Shown here: positions 11,674 to 24,561 of the stretch, in pieces
Layout: each line of letters starts with the position of its first letter
Numbering within the stretch: position 1 is the stretch's first letter
Origin: Trichuris trichiura
Taxonomy: Eukaryota; Nematoda; Enoplea; Trichinellida; Trichuridae
Direction: 5' to 3'
NCBI GenBank assembly: GCA_037903355.1
Contig: JBAJFE010000004.1
Location: 1,116,001-1,180,000, forward strand
DNA: 64,000 nt
Made by a program: the position numbers and the translations under genes
The notes under the pieces: model-generated
Database searches by the model: none
Told to the model about the DNA's origin: nothing
The model's input: the letters and a program-made list of their open reading frames with translations, nothing else

Positions 11674-11850
11674 TGTCATACTGTACGTTTGCCATCCTGT
11701 CCTGCCCTTACCGAAGCTTAAGCCAAAACATAAGGCTTATGCCTTGGCCTAGATTTAGGTAACGGTAAAAAAGAGTAATTGGCATGCTCTCCAGTGAACG
11801 CACAACAAGCTAAGGGCGTGCTTGCCAAAAACGAACCTGCATTTCTCAAA
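11674..11850. repeat. Dispersed repeat, copy B
   Basis: Second copy of the element at 4618-4800, in the same orientation and with scattered substitutions. The order of shared blocks is the same: TGTCATACTGTA, the AAGCTTAAGCC/GGCTTATGCC centre, then ATTGGCATGCTCTCCA, CGCACAACA and GTGCTTGCC. Target-site duplications are not clear at either copy. Confidence 0.6.
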
Positions 11851-13854
11851 CAGTGGGGCGGCTAAGCGACAAAATCCCAAAAACCTCTTATGTCGGAAAA
11901 TGTTTCATTCTCAATATTTCACGTTTAAATTAGCTTTTGCAGCAACGAGCGAATCAGAACTCTGAGAACGTTAGCTTTCTCGAATCTTAAATTTTATGAA
12001 GAATCAATACAGTAGCGGTTTCATGAGTCCACGCAGTCAACCCGCAATGCACGCCAAAAATGCAAATAAAAGAACGGCTTCCGCCGTTAAGTCACTGTGG
12101 GATTTGAAGCTGCTTTTGAGATAAATTACATTTTCAAATTTTACGCCATTTTACTAACGAATGGAAAGCCTGCTCAGTAGCGCCTTATTCAGATGATTCT
12201 GAAAAGGTACAAAGCCCCGTTATAACCGGCTGCGAAGAGTTAAGCTACAAACAAAAATATACTTCCATATTTGAATGGGTAGCGTGAAATAAACTACTTA
12301 TCGTTTTACGTACTGCATCACCTGAAAAGGGTTTTTGGAGCTACACCCTTAATTGTCGACAAAATCGTTTTAAGGGGAGAGCCTTTTTTATTGCTAATGT
12401 TACTTGCGCATCACGTTATTTTACTGCTGTTCTGCGTTGCGCGGATGTTAAAGCGTTACGCTGCTTTCAAGCCTTCGAGTTCAGTTTAAAATGCTTCAGA
12501 ATTACATGGTATTTATACACGTGAGTCACTGTGCCGCCTTTACGCCAAAAGAAAATCGAAGTTGTGAAGTAAGTGAATAACTTTAGTTGCAATATTTTTT
12601 CCAACTAATGTTCGGTTAGCTTATTCATACTTAATAAGTTTTTTTTTAAAGTGGCCCTACGTCGAAACCTTTTGTGATTTTGTAAGACTTTTACTTGATA
12701 CTAACATGAGGCCTATAGTTGCTTTGCGTAATACTAATGATACGCCTTAGTGATCATGGTTTACTCTGTATGGGGCTACTTGTATGTTGTCAAAGTCTGC
12801 TTATGCAATGTTTAAGCAGTGAACTTGAAAATTCTCCTTCTCGCTTAGTTTTGCTTGTTATTGTCGTCAGATATTAAAATCATTAAGCTTCTCTTTAAGT
12901 TTTGGGTTGTGGTGAAAATCTTTGCCTACTTGAGATACCAATCAAATTTTTCCTTAAAATAGGCGGCCTCGTTGTTTTGCCGCATAGCTATTAATTTTTT
13001 TAAGCCTTAGCTTGGTGAGGTTGAGAACGTTATTTAAGGCCGTGCTAACTAACGAGTTTTATGTTAGCGAATTTCCGGATAAAAAAGTTGCAAGAAACCT
13101 ATTGTATAATGCTTGTTATATCTATAGTAAAAGTGAAAGCCTTAATTCATTTATGCATCTTAGCCGGTTTTCAGGGCTGCACCCAATGTGAAAAGAACTG
13201 CTGGTGTATTGTACGTACTGCCTTGAGGCTTGGCGAGCGGTCGACTATCTCCTGTCTTTCATGGAAAAAGCGAATGTTGAATGTACACCTCAAAAAGCAG
13301 CTCAGAATGGTTCTGCAGAGCATTAATCTGATATGCATTCGAGCGCAGCCTTTTCTTTTCCTTCCTAAATCATGAAGGTCATTACGGCGGGAAACCACAC
13401 ATGTTACAAAGAAAAAAGTATTGGCACTAAAGACTGTCGTGCAAAGCTTAGTTTATTGATGGATTCAAGAGACTTATCGCTCGCTTTAAAGCATCTATGC
13501 TGCGTTGTAGAAAGCAATTGAAGAGGTGTAAGTCTGCGAACCGCAACCGTTCAACTTAAGCTCTAAACGGCGAAGGCGGTATTGGGTGCAGTTAAAACAA
13601 GATATAATACAGCTAAAGTTGTGTGCAATAGTACCTCCATTGCTGCATCATTTTCACATTATTAATCATTAGCTCTGGCCGAAAGCTTGTTACATGTCGA
13701 CGTTTATGGTTGTCATAAAGTTCAAGCAGCTACATAACCTCTGTAGCCTACAATATGCCCTTCAGATAAGGGTGAAAAATGAGCAAGTAAGTTCTGCATT
13801 GCTGAATCCTTTTTAACTGTTCATGGCAGGGCTTAGTTAGCTATATAGCATTAA

Positions 13855-13923
13855 GTTTCAAGTGACTGTCTCATAAAACGCGCTAGATAGCAAAGCGCGT
13901 TTTATGAGACAGTCACTTGAAAC
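13855..13923. repeat. Perfect 30-nt inverted repeat with a 9-nt loop
   Basis: The arms 13855-13884 and 13894-13923 are exact reverse complements, separated by AGATAGCAA. The arm begins GTTTCAAGTGACTGTC and ends ACGCGCT. The lack of any mismatch suggests recent origin or selection. It could be the joined termini of a foldback element, or a hairpin transcript. No coding sequence overlaps it. Confidence 0.9.
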
Positions 13924-14275
13924 CAACGCGAGTTTTTCTTTAGCTCACATATTGCATATGGGCACTTAGAACCTATTGAAACAATTTATGGCTAAAGGCA
14001 AACTTGAATTCAGCTTATTCATTGCCATTTGATTTACTCACGTTAGCCTAACGTTAATGATCATCATACGCATTGCGAAAATTGGGAAAGAGCTTTTTTT
14101 TTAGATATTCAGTATCGCCTGCGCGTATTGCTTAAGGTTTTAAGCGGTTTCGTATTCTTTCTTTTATTACAAAAGAAACACATTGATACCGTTTCGACGC
14201 GTCAAAAATTCTTTTCTCATGTCAACAGCGAAACACTAATGGACAATGATAAGGCAAGACCTTCGGTCAGCTAAG

Positions 14276-15304
14276 CTAGACAACTTGCTCGGAGGAGAGG
14301 CGAATCCGATTTAGGCTTTGGAAATAAGCTACCAGACATTCCGGCCATCGTAAGGGCCAACTTAGTTCGTTCGCCAATGTCCCATCGTCTTTATTCGATT
14401 CGAAGAATACGAACAAGTTGTGCAGCGGGTGTAGAACGCACGACGGACCCTTGACGTACTGGCGTCTCTTCTCTGTCAGCCAAAAGTGATATACCTGCAG
14501 TACAGGCAAGGACAAAAAGGTGGCTACGACTACATCAACGGTGTAATGTTGTCGCGAGATGATTAGAAAAATTATGGACAACAGAGCCAACGGGAAAACG
14601 ACCAGTAAAGCGATTAGACGCAGCGGCTGCGGGCAGTAGTGTTGAAGAAACCAATAGGACAATACTACGATCATTGTGTGGCCGCTGAAAATTGTATCTC
14701 CGCACAAGATCAGATTTCCGTCGCTGCTGCTACCCATCTTTGCAACAAGAATGAATGCCCGATTTAAATATTCAAAAGGTTCGCTGCTTATGTCAATGGC
14801 GGGTAGGCACCGTAGAGGATCGGAAGGAAAGGGCGGCGGTAGGTACGTTGATATCAAAGTTACGCCTCGTAGGCAGTACAAAAAGGCAGCTATTAACGCG
14901 GCGCGTTTGTAGACGGTTACTTGGCGCCGATGGAAAATCAAAAAAATAAAAGATAAAGAAATTGTGGCACCAGTGCATGCGTCCGCGGCAATCCAAGTCC
15001 ATTGTATCAACGGTATCAAACGAAAAAGGCCGTCGTCTAATGGTTCCGTTTTGTTAAGATATTTCACCGCGTATTGATGCGTATAACTCATCACCAGTCC
15101 GTTGCTCATTGCCGCGATGAAAAGAATCAGGAAGGCAAGCAAGAGTTTGCCCAGTTCGGGCAGTCGGTTGGTCTCGTCGTTAGTTCGTACTTTGACAGCA
15201 ACCGGTTTCTCTTCCCGATAATGGCGGCAAGATGAACTGGAGTCGTCATTTCTTCGTACGCTATCGTTTTTCTGTCTGTTGAACTTTGAACTTGCGTCCG
15301 ACAT
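14276..15304 (-). CDS. Sphingomyelin synthase-family phosphotransferase, intronless
   Basis: Members move a phosphocholine or phosphoethanolamine head group from a glycerophospholipid to ceramide, in Golgi, plasma or ER membranes. The 342-residue frame has several hydrophobic segments (about 52-72, 95-124, 134-152, 211-220, 229-250 and 258-275). It carries the family motifs YCLRGVTLISTYLPPP (143-158), CGDTIFSGHT (201-210) and ISRQHYTVDVVVA (249-261). The catalytic triad is complete: His209, His253 and Asp257, with spacing of 44 and 4 close to mammalian SMS1. The N-terminal 45 residues are charged and serine-rich, with no SAM domain, so the frame is shorter than SMS1 or SMSr (about 415). Motifs do not settle whether the product is sphingomyelin or ceramide phosphoethanolamine. 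The coding region is uninterrupted. Confidence 0.9.
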   Translation of the reverse strand: MSDASSKFNRQKNDSVRRNDDSSSSCRHYREEKPVAVKVRTNDETNRLPELGKLLLAFLILFIAAMSNGLVMSYTHQYAVKYLNKTEPLDDGLFRLIPLIQWTWIAADACTGATISLSFIFLIFHRRQVTVYKRAALIAAFLYCLRGVTLISTYLPPPFPSDPLRCLPAIDISSEPFEYLNRAFILVAKMGSSSDGNLILCGDTIFSGHTMIVVLSYWFLQHYCPQPLRLIALLVVFPLALLSIIFLIISRQHYTVDVVVATFLSLPVLQVYHFWLTEKRRQYVKGPSCVLHPLHNLFVFFESNKDDGTLANELSWPLRWPECLVAYFQSLNRIRLSSEQVV

Positions 15305-18300
15305 GCCGTCGGCGTAACGTGATGCGTAAACGTAAGCAGGTAGGTTTCGCTAGCGTAACAAGAAAGTGGGTTACTTTAAACTGTAAACCGTAGCGCAAAC
15401 AGTCTCTATCCCACGGTTCCATTTTGCCGCAAAAAATAGTGCATCCAAGTGAGTAAGTCGTCGGCCGTAGTCATAATGACAAGAAGGTTTATCGTAAACA
15501 AATTCTGCAACTACCAAAACTGTCAGCTCTAACTGACTTAGTTCAATTTCCGAGAAGTGAAGTTAAGTCAACGGTCAATAGTTCGTATATTCCAAGGCAC
15601 CTGCGTAATTGTAAACTGCGTAAACGAACAACCGAAATGAAAGATAGCCAGCTGCCTTACCTTACACGTTTTACAATAGCGGTAAAATCGTTTGTGCACT
15701 TTCCCTATTACGTCAGACTAAAATATCAGACAGGTTCAGTGTAGGCAAGAATGCTTGAATTTAAAGCTTTTCACGAAATTTCTCTGTATATACATTTCTA
15801 CTGAATATATTCAAAACGCCTACGTTCGGAAACAGAAAAATTGAAGCTTACAAATCGTGCTTACTCATAAGTTCACTTCAGTTCGTTGGTAGGCGCGTCC
15901 AGTTGCAATTCCGTAGGCATGCATGCGCCAGGCGCGTTAAGCGTCCGCTGAACCGCGTTTGCTGAGGTCCCCGTAACCTCCAATGTAATGCTCTGTTCAC
16001 CGAACGTTTTGGCTGGGTCAAATGGGTCGGTGGGTCAGTGGAAGGTTGATTGTTTCTCTCAACGTGTGGTCGTAGCTCACGATGCAGTTTTGCCTAAAAC
16101 GATTGCCGTTCGCGCGCGGGGAAACTCCGCTCTCGCCTAATACGGCCCGCTGAAAACAAAGATGCATCAACGCTTGGTAAACTAAACATTTGAGCAGTTC
16201 GAAAGGAGATGATGTCATCCGCGCGCTTGTCTGCTTGCTTTTCATTGTGTATGTGTGTATAGGAAGCTGAATGCGTTGCTGCTTTCGAATTGTTATGGTA
16301 ACGCTGCCGTTGACCAATAGTTTCTTCTTTCCATTCTTCAGTTATGGTAAACACTAACGAGCAGAAATTGTATGTTGCCGCAAATTTGGAATTTTCAAGC
16401 TTTTAGATTGAATTCGGCTCGTCAGCGTCGCGCAAATAGCAATTTAAAGTTTTCCTTTATCTTTATCAGTAGAGCGTTCCGAAAGGTAGTAATTTCATTG
16501 CCGCGCAGAGCAGACGTCCCTGGAAAAGGTGAATCAAGGCAATTAGTCTGCCGCTTGTGAATAGTCAGATGTTCAAGGTAGTTTGGCTTAGGTTGGAGGC
16601 ATACTAAGCTTCGGCATATGCTTACTGATGCTTCATTCTCAAACAGTGCACCGCTATTCTGACTCACGAGCAAACGCTTACTCTTCTTTGTTTGAATAAT
16701 AATGGGCAAAAAGGAATCGTTTGTTTTTTGTGATAGTTGAAAAAAAAATCTGTTACAATTGTTTATATAATTGTGGAACGCCGTATAGTTTCATGAATTC
16801 GACACATACGGACGGATTGTTGCAAGTTCAGCGGGATAGTTTCAGCAGTTGAATCATACGTCTCTTTTCGTCCGGATAGAAAAGCTGCAGCATGTTAGAA
16901 ATACATGTTGAAAAAGCCTTAAGGCCTAACGCCCGCTGGGTGCCTATCTTTGTTCTCCATTGAATCAACTAGTATGTTTTAATGGGAAAAACAACCTCTT
17001 GAACATACAACGTTTGTAGGAGACGTCTATTTTTTCTGCTCTTCCAAGTTTGCCTTGACTGACAAGAGCTTATCTCGAAAGCTTTTTTGTAGCGATTTTT
17101 TTTATTTATTTGTTCTTGAACTGTTAATGTGCTCATGTTGCGTTATGCAGCTTGAAAAGCAGCGCTTGTTGCACCCAACGCCCAATCTTCGCTATAGGTG
17201 TAGAATGCTTCTTTTTCTTGGTTGCACACGCGCTGACGAACATTAAAGTTCACTTACTTCCAAAATTGTCGCTTTTAGAATGCGTGATGCAAATTGCTTT
17301 TTCAAAGTCTTAGGGAGGGACTTGTTTATGACTTAAGCGATTTTTGTAACAAAAACGCGATTAATGGCGAAGCTTAGGTGGTTTGTGCATTCCCGCGCGT
17401 GTAACTTTCAAACATGTTAATGCATCCTCCGCCGTTGGGATATCCAACCTCCAAAAAACAATACAATGCTTATGGTCAAGCAGAAATCGAATCCGATAGT
17501 TTTCTGTTTGTGACATGCTGACGCGCGTCGTCCTTTTATGCTACGTAATAAATAGCTGAAAAACGTTGTAACGTGAACTTTTTGAAATTCCCAAGCGAAC
17601 TATTCCGTCAACCGCGTAAAATCTTAATCAGCGGACGTTTCGTAGCAAACTTCTGCAGCATTGCGTCCTTCTCGACGACCGGTGATCATATGTAAAATGA
17701 AAATTTTAATTTTCTCAGCTTTCGGAGCTTTCAACGTGCCGAAAGCTAAGGAAGTAGAACTTCGCATTTTACCAATAGTTGTCGGCGATCGAGAAGCAGT
17801 AAACATCAGTTCGAACAATATATTGTTCAGCAATTCCCGCCAAATTTGACGTGAGATGTTAAACGTTGCTTAGGATGGGATTGCTTTTTAGTTATGGAAA
17901 TTTTCTAACGTTTTTTGACAGTGATAAGTATTCGTAGTTCTCTGTTTTTTAGACCAACGCCATGCTTCAGTATTTTCGATTAGAGATAGTCATAGGACGC
18001 TTTCATTAGTCTTGCTCTGAACGTTCTATGATCCTTTGTATATTTGCATTAACATATTGCAGTTCCGTATTTCTTTTTTTCTTATTTCCATTAATACATT
18101 GCGCTTCCCTTCTTTCGTCTACTGTAGGTTTTATTTTGGAAATTCAGCTTAGCTATTGTACGGTGTTTTCTTTTCTTGAGAATTGTCCGTTGAACAATTT
18201 TAATAAGCGAATTCTTGTTAATGCTTCCGTTAGGGAAAAGCCCAGTTTCTCATTTCATTCCTGATAACGTTGTCCATAAACGGCGAAAGCAAGGAAACGA

Positions 18301-18920
18301 GCGCACGCATTACAAGGTCTTATATCGTCAAAGAAGTAATTTAAACATGCTGAACTATGACCATTTTTTGCTTTCTTTTAAAAACTTGACCTTTTACATT
18401 TTAACTGCAATGTTAAGTCTTAACTTTTTTCTTTCCAACAGAAGCGTTTTCCTGGCGGGAATGCAAATTGAGATATGCCAAATACCTTAAATTGCGGCTA
18501 ACGCTTTGTAGCTTGTTCAGCATGGAGAAATGGCTGCTTAATTATGTTTATCCGAAGCTGTGGCGCGCTTCGAAATTTACAACGCATTAACAGTTCATTT
18601 TCTATGTATATACCTTCTTTATGAACACTTTATCTTGCGTTTTCAATTTACTATAGACGTACTACATTCGATGCAGCCGCTTATGCTCACGTTTATCTCA
18701 CCATTGAAGCAGCAAAGTACAAGAATATGTAATGGCCAGCTTTCTATGCTTTCAACTGCTTGTTCAGCTGGAAGGCTGCTCATTGAGACTCCCAACTTTC
18801 CAATTTGTAGTTCTCTCGATGACGTATGACAAAATCATCCCACGGAGAGGGCAATCACGTTTAATGACTCTTGCAAAGCTTGCTATTGCTTTTTGCAGTG
18901 TTGTGAATGGTGTATTAATT

Positions 18921-19114
18921 GCGCCTTTCATCATTTTGTGATGTTTCCCATGGCAGCGGTGTATTACAATTTTGTCCCTAATGCATACAAGGTGGAATAT
19001 GGAATATGGAATATATATATATATATATATATATATATCCATATTCCACCTTGTATGCGTTAGCGACAAAATTGTAATAAACCGCTGCCATGGGAAACCA
19101 CAAAATGATGAAAG

Positions 19115-19118
<4 letters not shown>
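18921..19118. repeat. Long inverted repeat with an AT-dinucleotide core
   Basis: Arms of about 80 nt face each other across an AT run at about 19010-19036. The left arm starts GCGCCTTTCATCATTTTGTG and the right arm ends CACAAAATGATGAAAGGCGC. Both contain CCCATGGCAGCGG (or its complement) and a TACAAGGTGGAATATGG block. A few mismatches and one short duplication are present. The structure fits a foldback MITE whose centre has expanded. Confidence 0.85.

Positions 19119-19156
<38 letters not shown>
19119..19156. repeat. AT dinucleotide microsatellite
   Basis: A run of AT repeats directly abuts the right end of the inverted repeat, giving two AT tracts within 120 nt. Confidence 0.9.
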
Positions 19157-19160
<4 letters not shown>

Positions 19161-19264
19161 TTTCTTGTATGCCTAGTGCGCTTCTACTGCTTTGAAGAAC
19201 ATTACCATTTTATGTGGGACAGTATGTTGTTCCCAGCCGGCTAATGGGACGTTTTTGAGACAGA

Positions 19265-19350
19265 AGAAGGCTGACGCTCTTAGGTGTACGACAATGATTC
19301 GAGCCTGTGACCTGTAGATCGAGAGCTGTTTCTCATTAAGCCGTTAATCT
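19265..19350 (-). repeat. Degenerate tRNA-like (SINE-like) sequence
   Basis: On the minus strand the segment reads like the 3' half of a tRNA: ATCTACAGGTCACAGG followed by CTCGAATC, close to a polymerase III B box (GGTTCGANNCC). A weak A-box-like GGCTTAATGAG lies upstream. The stems do not pair well enough for a working tRNA, so a tRNA-derived SINE or tRNA pseudogene is more likely. Confidence 0.3.
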
Positions 19351-22300
19351 ATCCCATATCATACATGCATATACGGTTGGCTGGCCAATTTCTTTTTAAA
19401 GAATCAGAAGTAGAAAAGTTTAACCTTCTCTTTTCTAGGGTTACTCTTCTGATTTCTCTGAATGTTCCAGACATGAAAAACAAAGTGTAGCTAGCAGTTT
19501 CCACGCTGCCATTTTCGCTTATGACAACGTATCTAACAATGTTGCAAGGGTTGAGTGGGCGTTGCTTTCTGAATGTGTTGAAACTGTTTCAGAATTAGAT
19601 TTTGACTCCATCGTGCGTGGGATGAATATCCTTCTTTTAGTCCGCAATTGCACTGCTGCACAACCGGCTTGCTGGGTACTACGGCTGTTATGAACACCTT
19701 TCCATGATTAGCCTATGCATGCGAAAAGTTCATTACATTCCCTAAATAGTGCTTAGATAGCGATACGCGATGATTAGAATTTTAAAAATATGTGCTCATC
19801 ATAAAAGCGCGTTCTACGGAAGAAAATGCGGCACAGATACACTTTAAATACAGTCGCTCGACTCACTGCTTTTTATTAAGGCTTGCGAAGTTATCTGCTA
19901 AAGTTGCAAACTGCTTCTTCGTTACATTACTCTTCTCAACATGACTTGCCGCGGGGAATGATTTTAGCAGTTTCGCAAGCCGGCTATATGCGAAGGAAAG
20001 AAAAGTGTTAAAATTCGTTTCGCACATACTGATGTAGCTTTCGCGTTGTTCGCCTCTTTGGCCTCTACCTTTTTGTTCAACCGCTATTCAGTTGTATCCG
20101 GGGAAAGTTGAATAATTAACGGCCGGAATGCCAAAGCTTTTAAAAATTGGCCTGCAAGAATTGCTCGTGCATTAGAGGACGCGATTGCTTCCAACTGCCG
20201 GATGTCAAAACGTGCGCGTTAAACTTGCGGCCAAAATTAAACCCCATCTTGGGGGAGTCCTCTTTGGCCATTCAATGACGTCATCGTTCGACATTGCTCG
20301 CCGAGAAGAAAATAATTCTTTCTTCTACGACTTCCTCGGCTCGACGTTTGGCTTATCGCACGTTGAAGCCAACAAACTGAGAGGGGATATTTTTGGCATT
20401 AATTTAAACGGCCATCGAACCATGTTCAGTTGGATCGTTTTATTTTGATTGATCTAACGTTTTTCGTGCTTGGCCAAGCTTGAGCACGGCTACTGATTTG
20501 TGTGCGGAACGTCTTCCCGACGTATCAATGGCTTTTCAGATCTTGTCTTTCCATTTTATGAGTTGATAGAATCGGAATTCTTCTAGACGCACGCAGCTAC
20601 TACACGTTGGCCAACTGATTTGTTCAGCCTTTGGTTCGCGGCCGGCCGGCAGTGGTGCCTGACGTCCTTTCGCCTTTGATAGTATCCCACCGTCTCAACA
20701 TGGAAGGTAATGTACACAAATCTTGTATTTTTTGCTATTTTTACAAGAGCATTTGTTTCATCAGCCACAAACAATTTCAAACCTGTTTTAAGGTGCTGTT
20801 ATTATAATGAGGCAGGCAACCTGCCGGCATATTGGCTTTAATTAAGTAATGATATCTGCCGCGGATTGTTTTATTATTCGGTTAACTTTACCGCTGTTAA
20901 ATCCAATACAATGGCGCTCACCGCGCTCTGAATACGCAGAGTTTGTCCTTAGGCATAAAATCAAATGGGAATGATGACTGCCGAGATTTAATTATATATT
21001 TTTATTGACCTTGTCGTTCCCATGATCCACCATCTGTTGTTGGCTTTTCGGCTTGAAATGTGCCTTACGGTGAATCTGCAATGAATGCATTATGAAACTG
21101 GATGCCCTGGCCTTGTCTTCACCCAAAGGCTAATGGGATTAATGTACGACGTTTGCTCTTTCCATTCTGCTCTAGCTAGCAAACGCGCAGTGTGTAGGTC
21201 TCTCTCTCTTAAGTACTTTCTCTTAGACTAGCTTAGATGACTTCCATTATATGAACGAAGGCAGTATTGAATTTGCATTTGAAGAAGGCATGGGCTTAAG
21301 TAGCTATCCTGCCGTCCCCGGACAGCGTCTTAATTAGGAACGCTCTTCAATGGCGCTTTGCTCCTAGGAGTGCTCTCGCAGGTTATAGCCACTCCTATGG
21401 TCGTGGTCAAGGGCAGGACGTGCTCCGTAGCGCTGCAGTCCCATTATCGCAATTGATCAGCGCACAACTTCTTAGAAACACTCTTCACCTATTGCCTGAT
21501 CAGCTAGAATAGATTTGTCATGAGCGTTAGTCTGTCGGTCTTGATTCGCCTTTAGTTCCTGATAGACATATTCAAGAGATGGAGCCGATACGTAAGCAAT
21601 TCCTTCGCTCCAATTTATATCCTGATAAGACATGCAATAGTGCTGTGTTGGAATTTTGTTTCCGTGCATAACAGCTTCTTTATCGCTAACTGCTCCTTGA
21701 TTGCTGGCGCAAATAAAGCTTATCTACGCTGGCCACTATGCCGCTCAATCAATCTAGTTCTTTAGACTTTTTCTTCAAAGCATTACGTGACAGACACTTT
21801 TGTTTTGTCATGTACACCCCGCGGTTATAGTTATCTGTAATGCGGGCTGTGCAGGATGGATTGTATCCTTTACACGCGTTGCTTTCGCGAAATTTTAGTA
21901 TTAAGGGGCAATGTCCCCTTTTGTCAACCGATCTCCCTTTGCTGACCTTTGTTCTTTTCTATATGAAAAACTTGGACTTGACAAGATCGAAGAGCTGAGA
22001 TAATACAATCATTTTCGCTGCTTCGTTTTTCTTAGAACGATTTCTGCGGACGAAAAAGTATAGTAATAGTTCTCTGAAGGGGAAAATCTTCACTGTTTAG
22101 CTGCATGTCTCCTATGAAGCGAATGTTTTTAATAGTAGCGCGCTTTCCTAGCGTGGGTGCTGTGCTTTATTTCGCGACAGTTTACTTAGCATTAAGCCTT
22201 TGCTTAATTTTGGCTCTCTTCAAAGCTGCATAGATGCTAATTTTGGAAAAACTCTTCCAATTCAGCTGGAAACGTCAAGCCGACAGTTTTCTGTTAGCAG

Positions 22301-24561
22301 ATAGTTTCGGATAGCATTGCAGTAGGCGAGTAATGGTTTATTGAATTTCTTGAAGCCGCCGTAAGGAGTTGTCTTTGTAGATTTTTCGTAGCTTGATGTT
22401 TCGTCCCCCCGTTTGGTAATGCGATGTCGGAGCGGTAAAGTAAATGGTTTAATTTATTTTGGGAAATGGCGCATTCGATCGGCCTAATCAACAATGAATT
22501 ATTCACGTCTAGCTTTTACTGGGTCTCTTCGGGAAGCCGTTCAAATGCAGCGACTGAGTGAACGGGTGGCCGATGTATGCGTTGGTTTCAGTTTGTAAAT
22601 AGTGCGAGTTTCCATTCATTTGGAAAAATACCAAGCGCAGCTGTTTTCCAATGTTCGTTTCCTGAGAAAATGTGTGCCTTCTTTAATTCGGTAATCGATT
22701 AGCAGTGGTGTTTCGCCTAGACGCATTGAAAGCATTCGTCCAAATTATGATCTTAATCTTAAGTGGTCACTTAAGACCCTCATTCCTCTTGGCTGCGCAT
22801 TACCAAGCGAGCTGATGGTGGCACGATCGAACTGCGAGGGTTCCAACTGAGACGAGTCAGATGAAATTTGATAAACCAAGCAATTTTGCTTCCCCATTGA
22901 GCAGCAGTCCAGAAAGTCTCCTGTGCTCATGCTATTGTCTTCTTCCACTCAAATTGAGTAATAATGCATGCAGACTTACTGTAGCTTAGGAGTGCCAGCA
23001 GTAGAATTCTTTTCTCCTCACAGCACATGCAACTGACCCACGCACACTTGTCTGTTTAACATTCTTTGACTTTTTCATGAGTCGAAGTGTTTCAAATGGA
23101 TTGGGAAGACGCAGACCACGACAAAAGGCTGAATGTACTCTCCGGCGCGCATCTGCGTTTTATAAAGTCATACATTAAGTTTTCGAGATAACTTAATTTT
23201 TTCAAGCGGCTTTTTTTGCTGATAAGACATGAAATTTCCGAATTTCCTATAATCACTGTTCCTTCATGTCCTTACGTTAAACGATTCCCTGAATGATGAT
23301 TGATTGCTCTTGGGAAGATTGGGATCTCGTAATTCTCATCTTTCAACGCTTCTTGTCTTTCCTCATCGATAGTCAAGTGACATTACGAGATTGGGATAGC
23401 GTGTTCAGGAACTATTGTATTTTTTTAAAGCTTTTATTTAGCTAGAAGAAAAGTAACTTTCTTAAGCATTCGGCTTATGAGCAAACGAAGCATTTTCTAG
23501 CCCTATCTTTTTCTACAACCTGTCGTCGTATCAATGCAATTCTAAGAGCCTCCTTTTTCTGCCGATAAGTTGCAAAGCCTATTCGACGTGCCTTTTGAAC
23601 GTTAACTTTTTTAAGTGGCTCGTTTTTGCGGATGTAGAAAGTTGGCAGCGACTTGATGCCTTTATGTGTGTTCTATTATACGTACTTTGCGGAAAAAGTT
23701 TTCGCTAAGGCACAGCGCTTAAACAGGTGAAACAGAGTGAGTGGAAAAGACCTCGTCCCGGCGGCCTTCTTGTGCTGTGAGTTTCACTAACCCTTCAATG
23801 GTTTGATTTGCGAAGGCGCTGCGGGAATTAAATCAATTTTTTCCATTTCAGGGAAACTTTTTTTTCAAAACCTTGAATTATAGCTGGTCGTCTGTGAGCA
23901 CAGACAAACTTTCTCCTAGGCAACTGCATTCTCTTCTTTTCGATAAAGGTGCGATTTCATAGGATACTCGTTGTCGTTACATACAATTTCTAATGAGCGT
24001 ATGGCTTCCTTATGAAACCGCGAACCGAGCAATGTTCTGACATAGGCTTTAGCTGTATCCGTTGACTGTAAACGAAAGCAATGGCTTTATGCAGCTTGCG
24101 GTGAGTAAGGTTTGTTGAAGGATGCTTTGAATTGGCTACGAAACGAATGTCTCAACTGGCAGAAGGTTTGAGGGGCCTCTAATACTTAGGGCAACAAAAG
24201 GATTGGAACCGCAAATCTGGGCTCCTTTGTGGTCTTATCGCCTATATGAATTTTTAACCTCTATTCGCTCAGATAAAATAGGAGCAGTTAAAAAAAATGA
24301 TTTTTGTCTTTAGCGGTTTATCTGTAACTCTACTGAATTCCGAAGTTCAATCGCTAAAAGATAAGCTGCTGATAGGAAGTATCTTAATGATAAGCAATGG
24401 TTAGAAAGCAGTTTTAGAGAAGAGATAAATCCAGTTTCTCGTTTTCAAAACTTCCATGTGCTTTGGTTGGTGGATCCTATAAGCCGAACGCGGGATAGTC
24501 GTTTGTCTATGTGAATGTAATGCTGCAGAAGAACGACATCTTTTAACAGAAACCATTTCGA

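Larger units (their letters stand above)
10999..14275. other. Intergenic region between IPPK and the sphingomyelin synthase gene
   Basis: About 3.3 kb without a recognisable gene. It holds a dispersed repeat copy (11674-11850) and a perfect 30-nt hairpin (13855-13923). Short frames at 13061-13375 (+) and 13171-13398 (-) overlap and neither resembles a family I know. The plus frame has a cysteine-rich stretch behind a TTTTCAG acceptor near 13171, which could be an isolated exon but cannot be tied to anything. Confidence 0.5.

Noticed and set aside
18972..19244. Frames with alternating tyrosine and isoleucine
   Set aside because: They are translations of AT dinucleotide runs.
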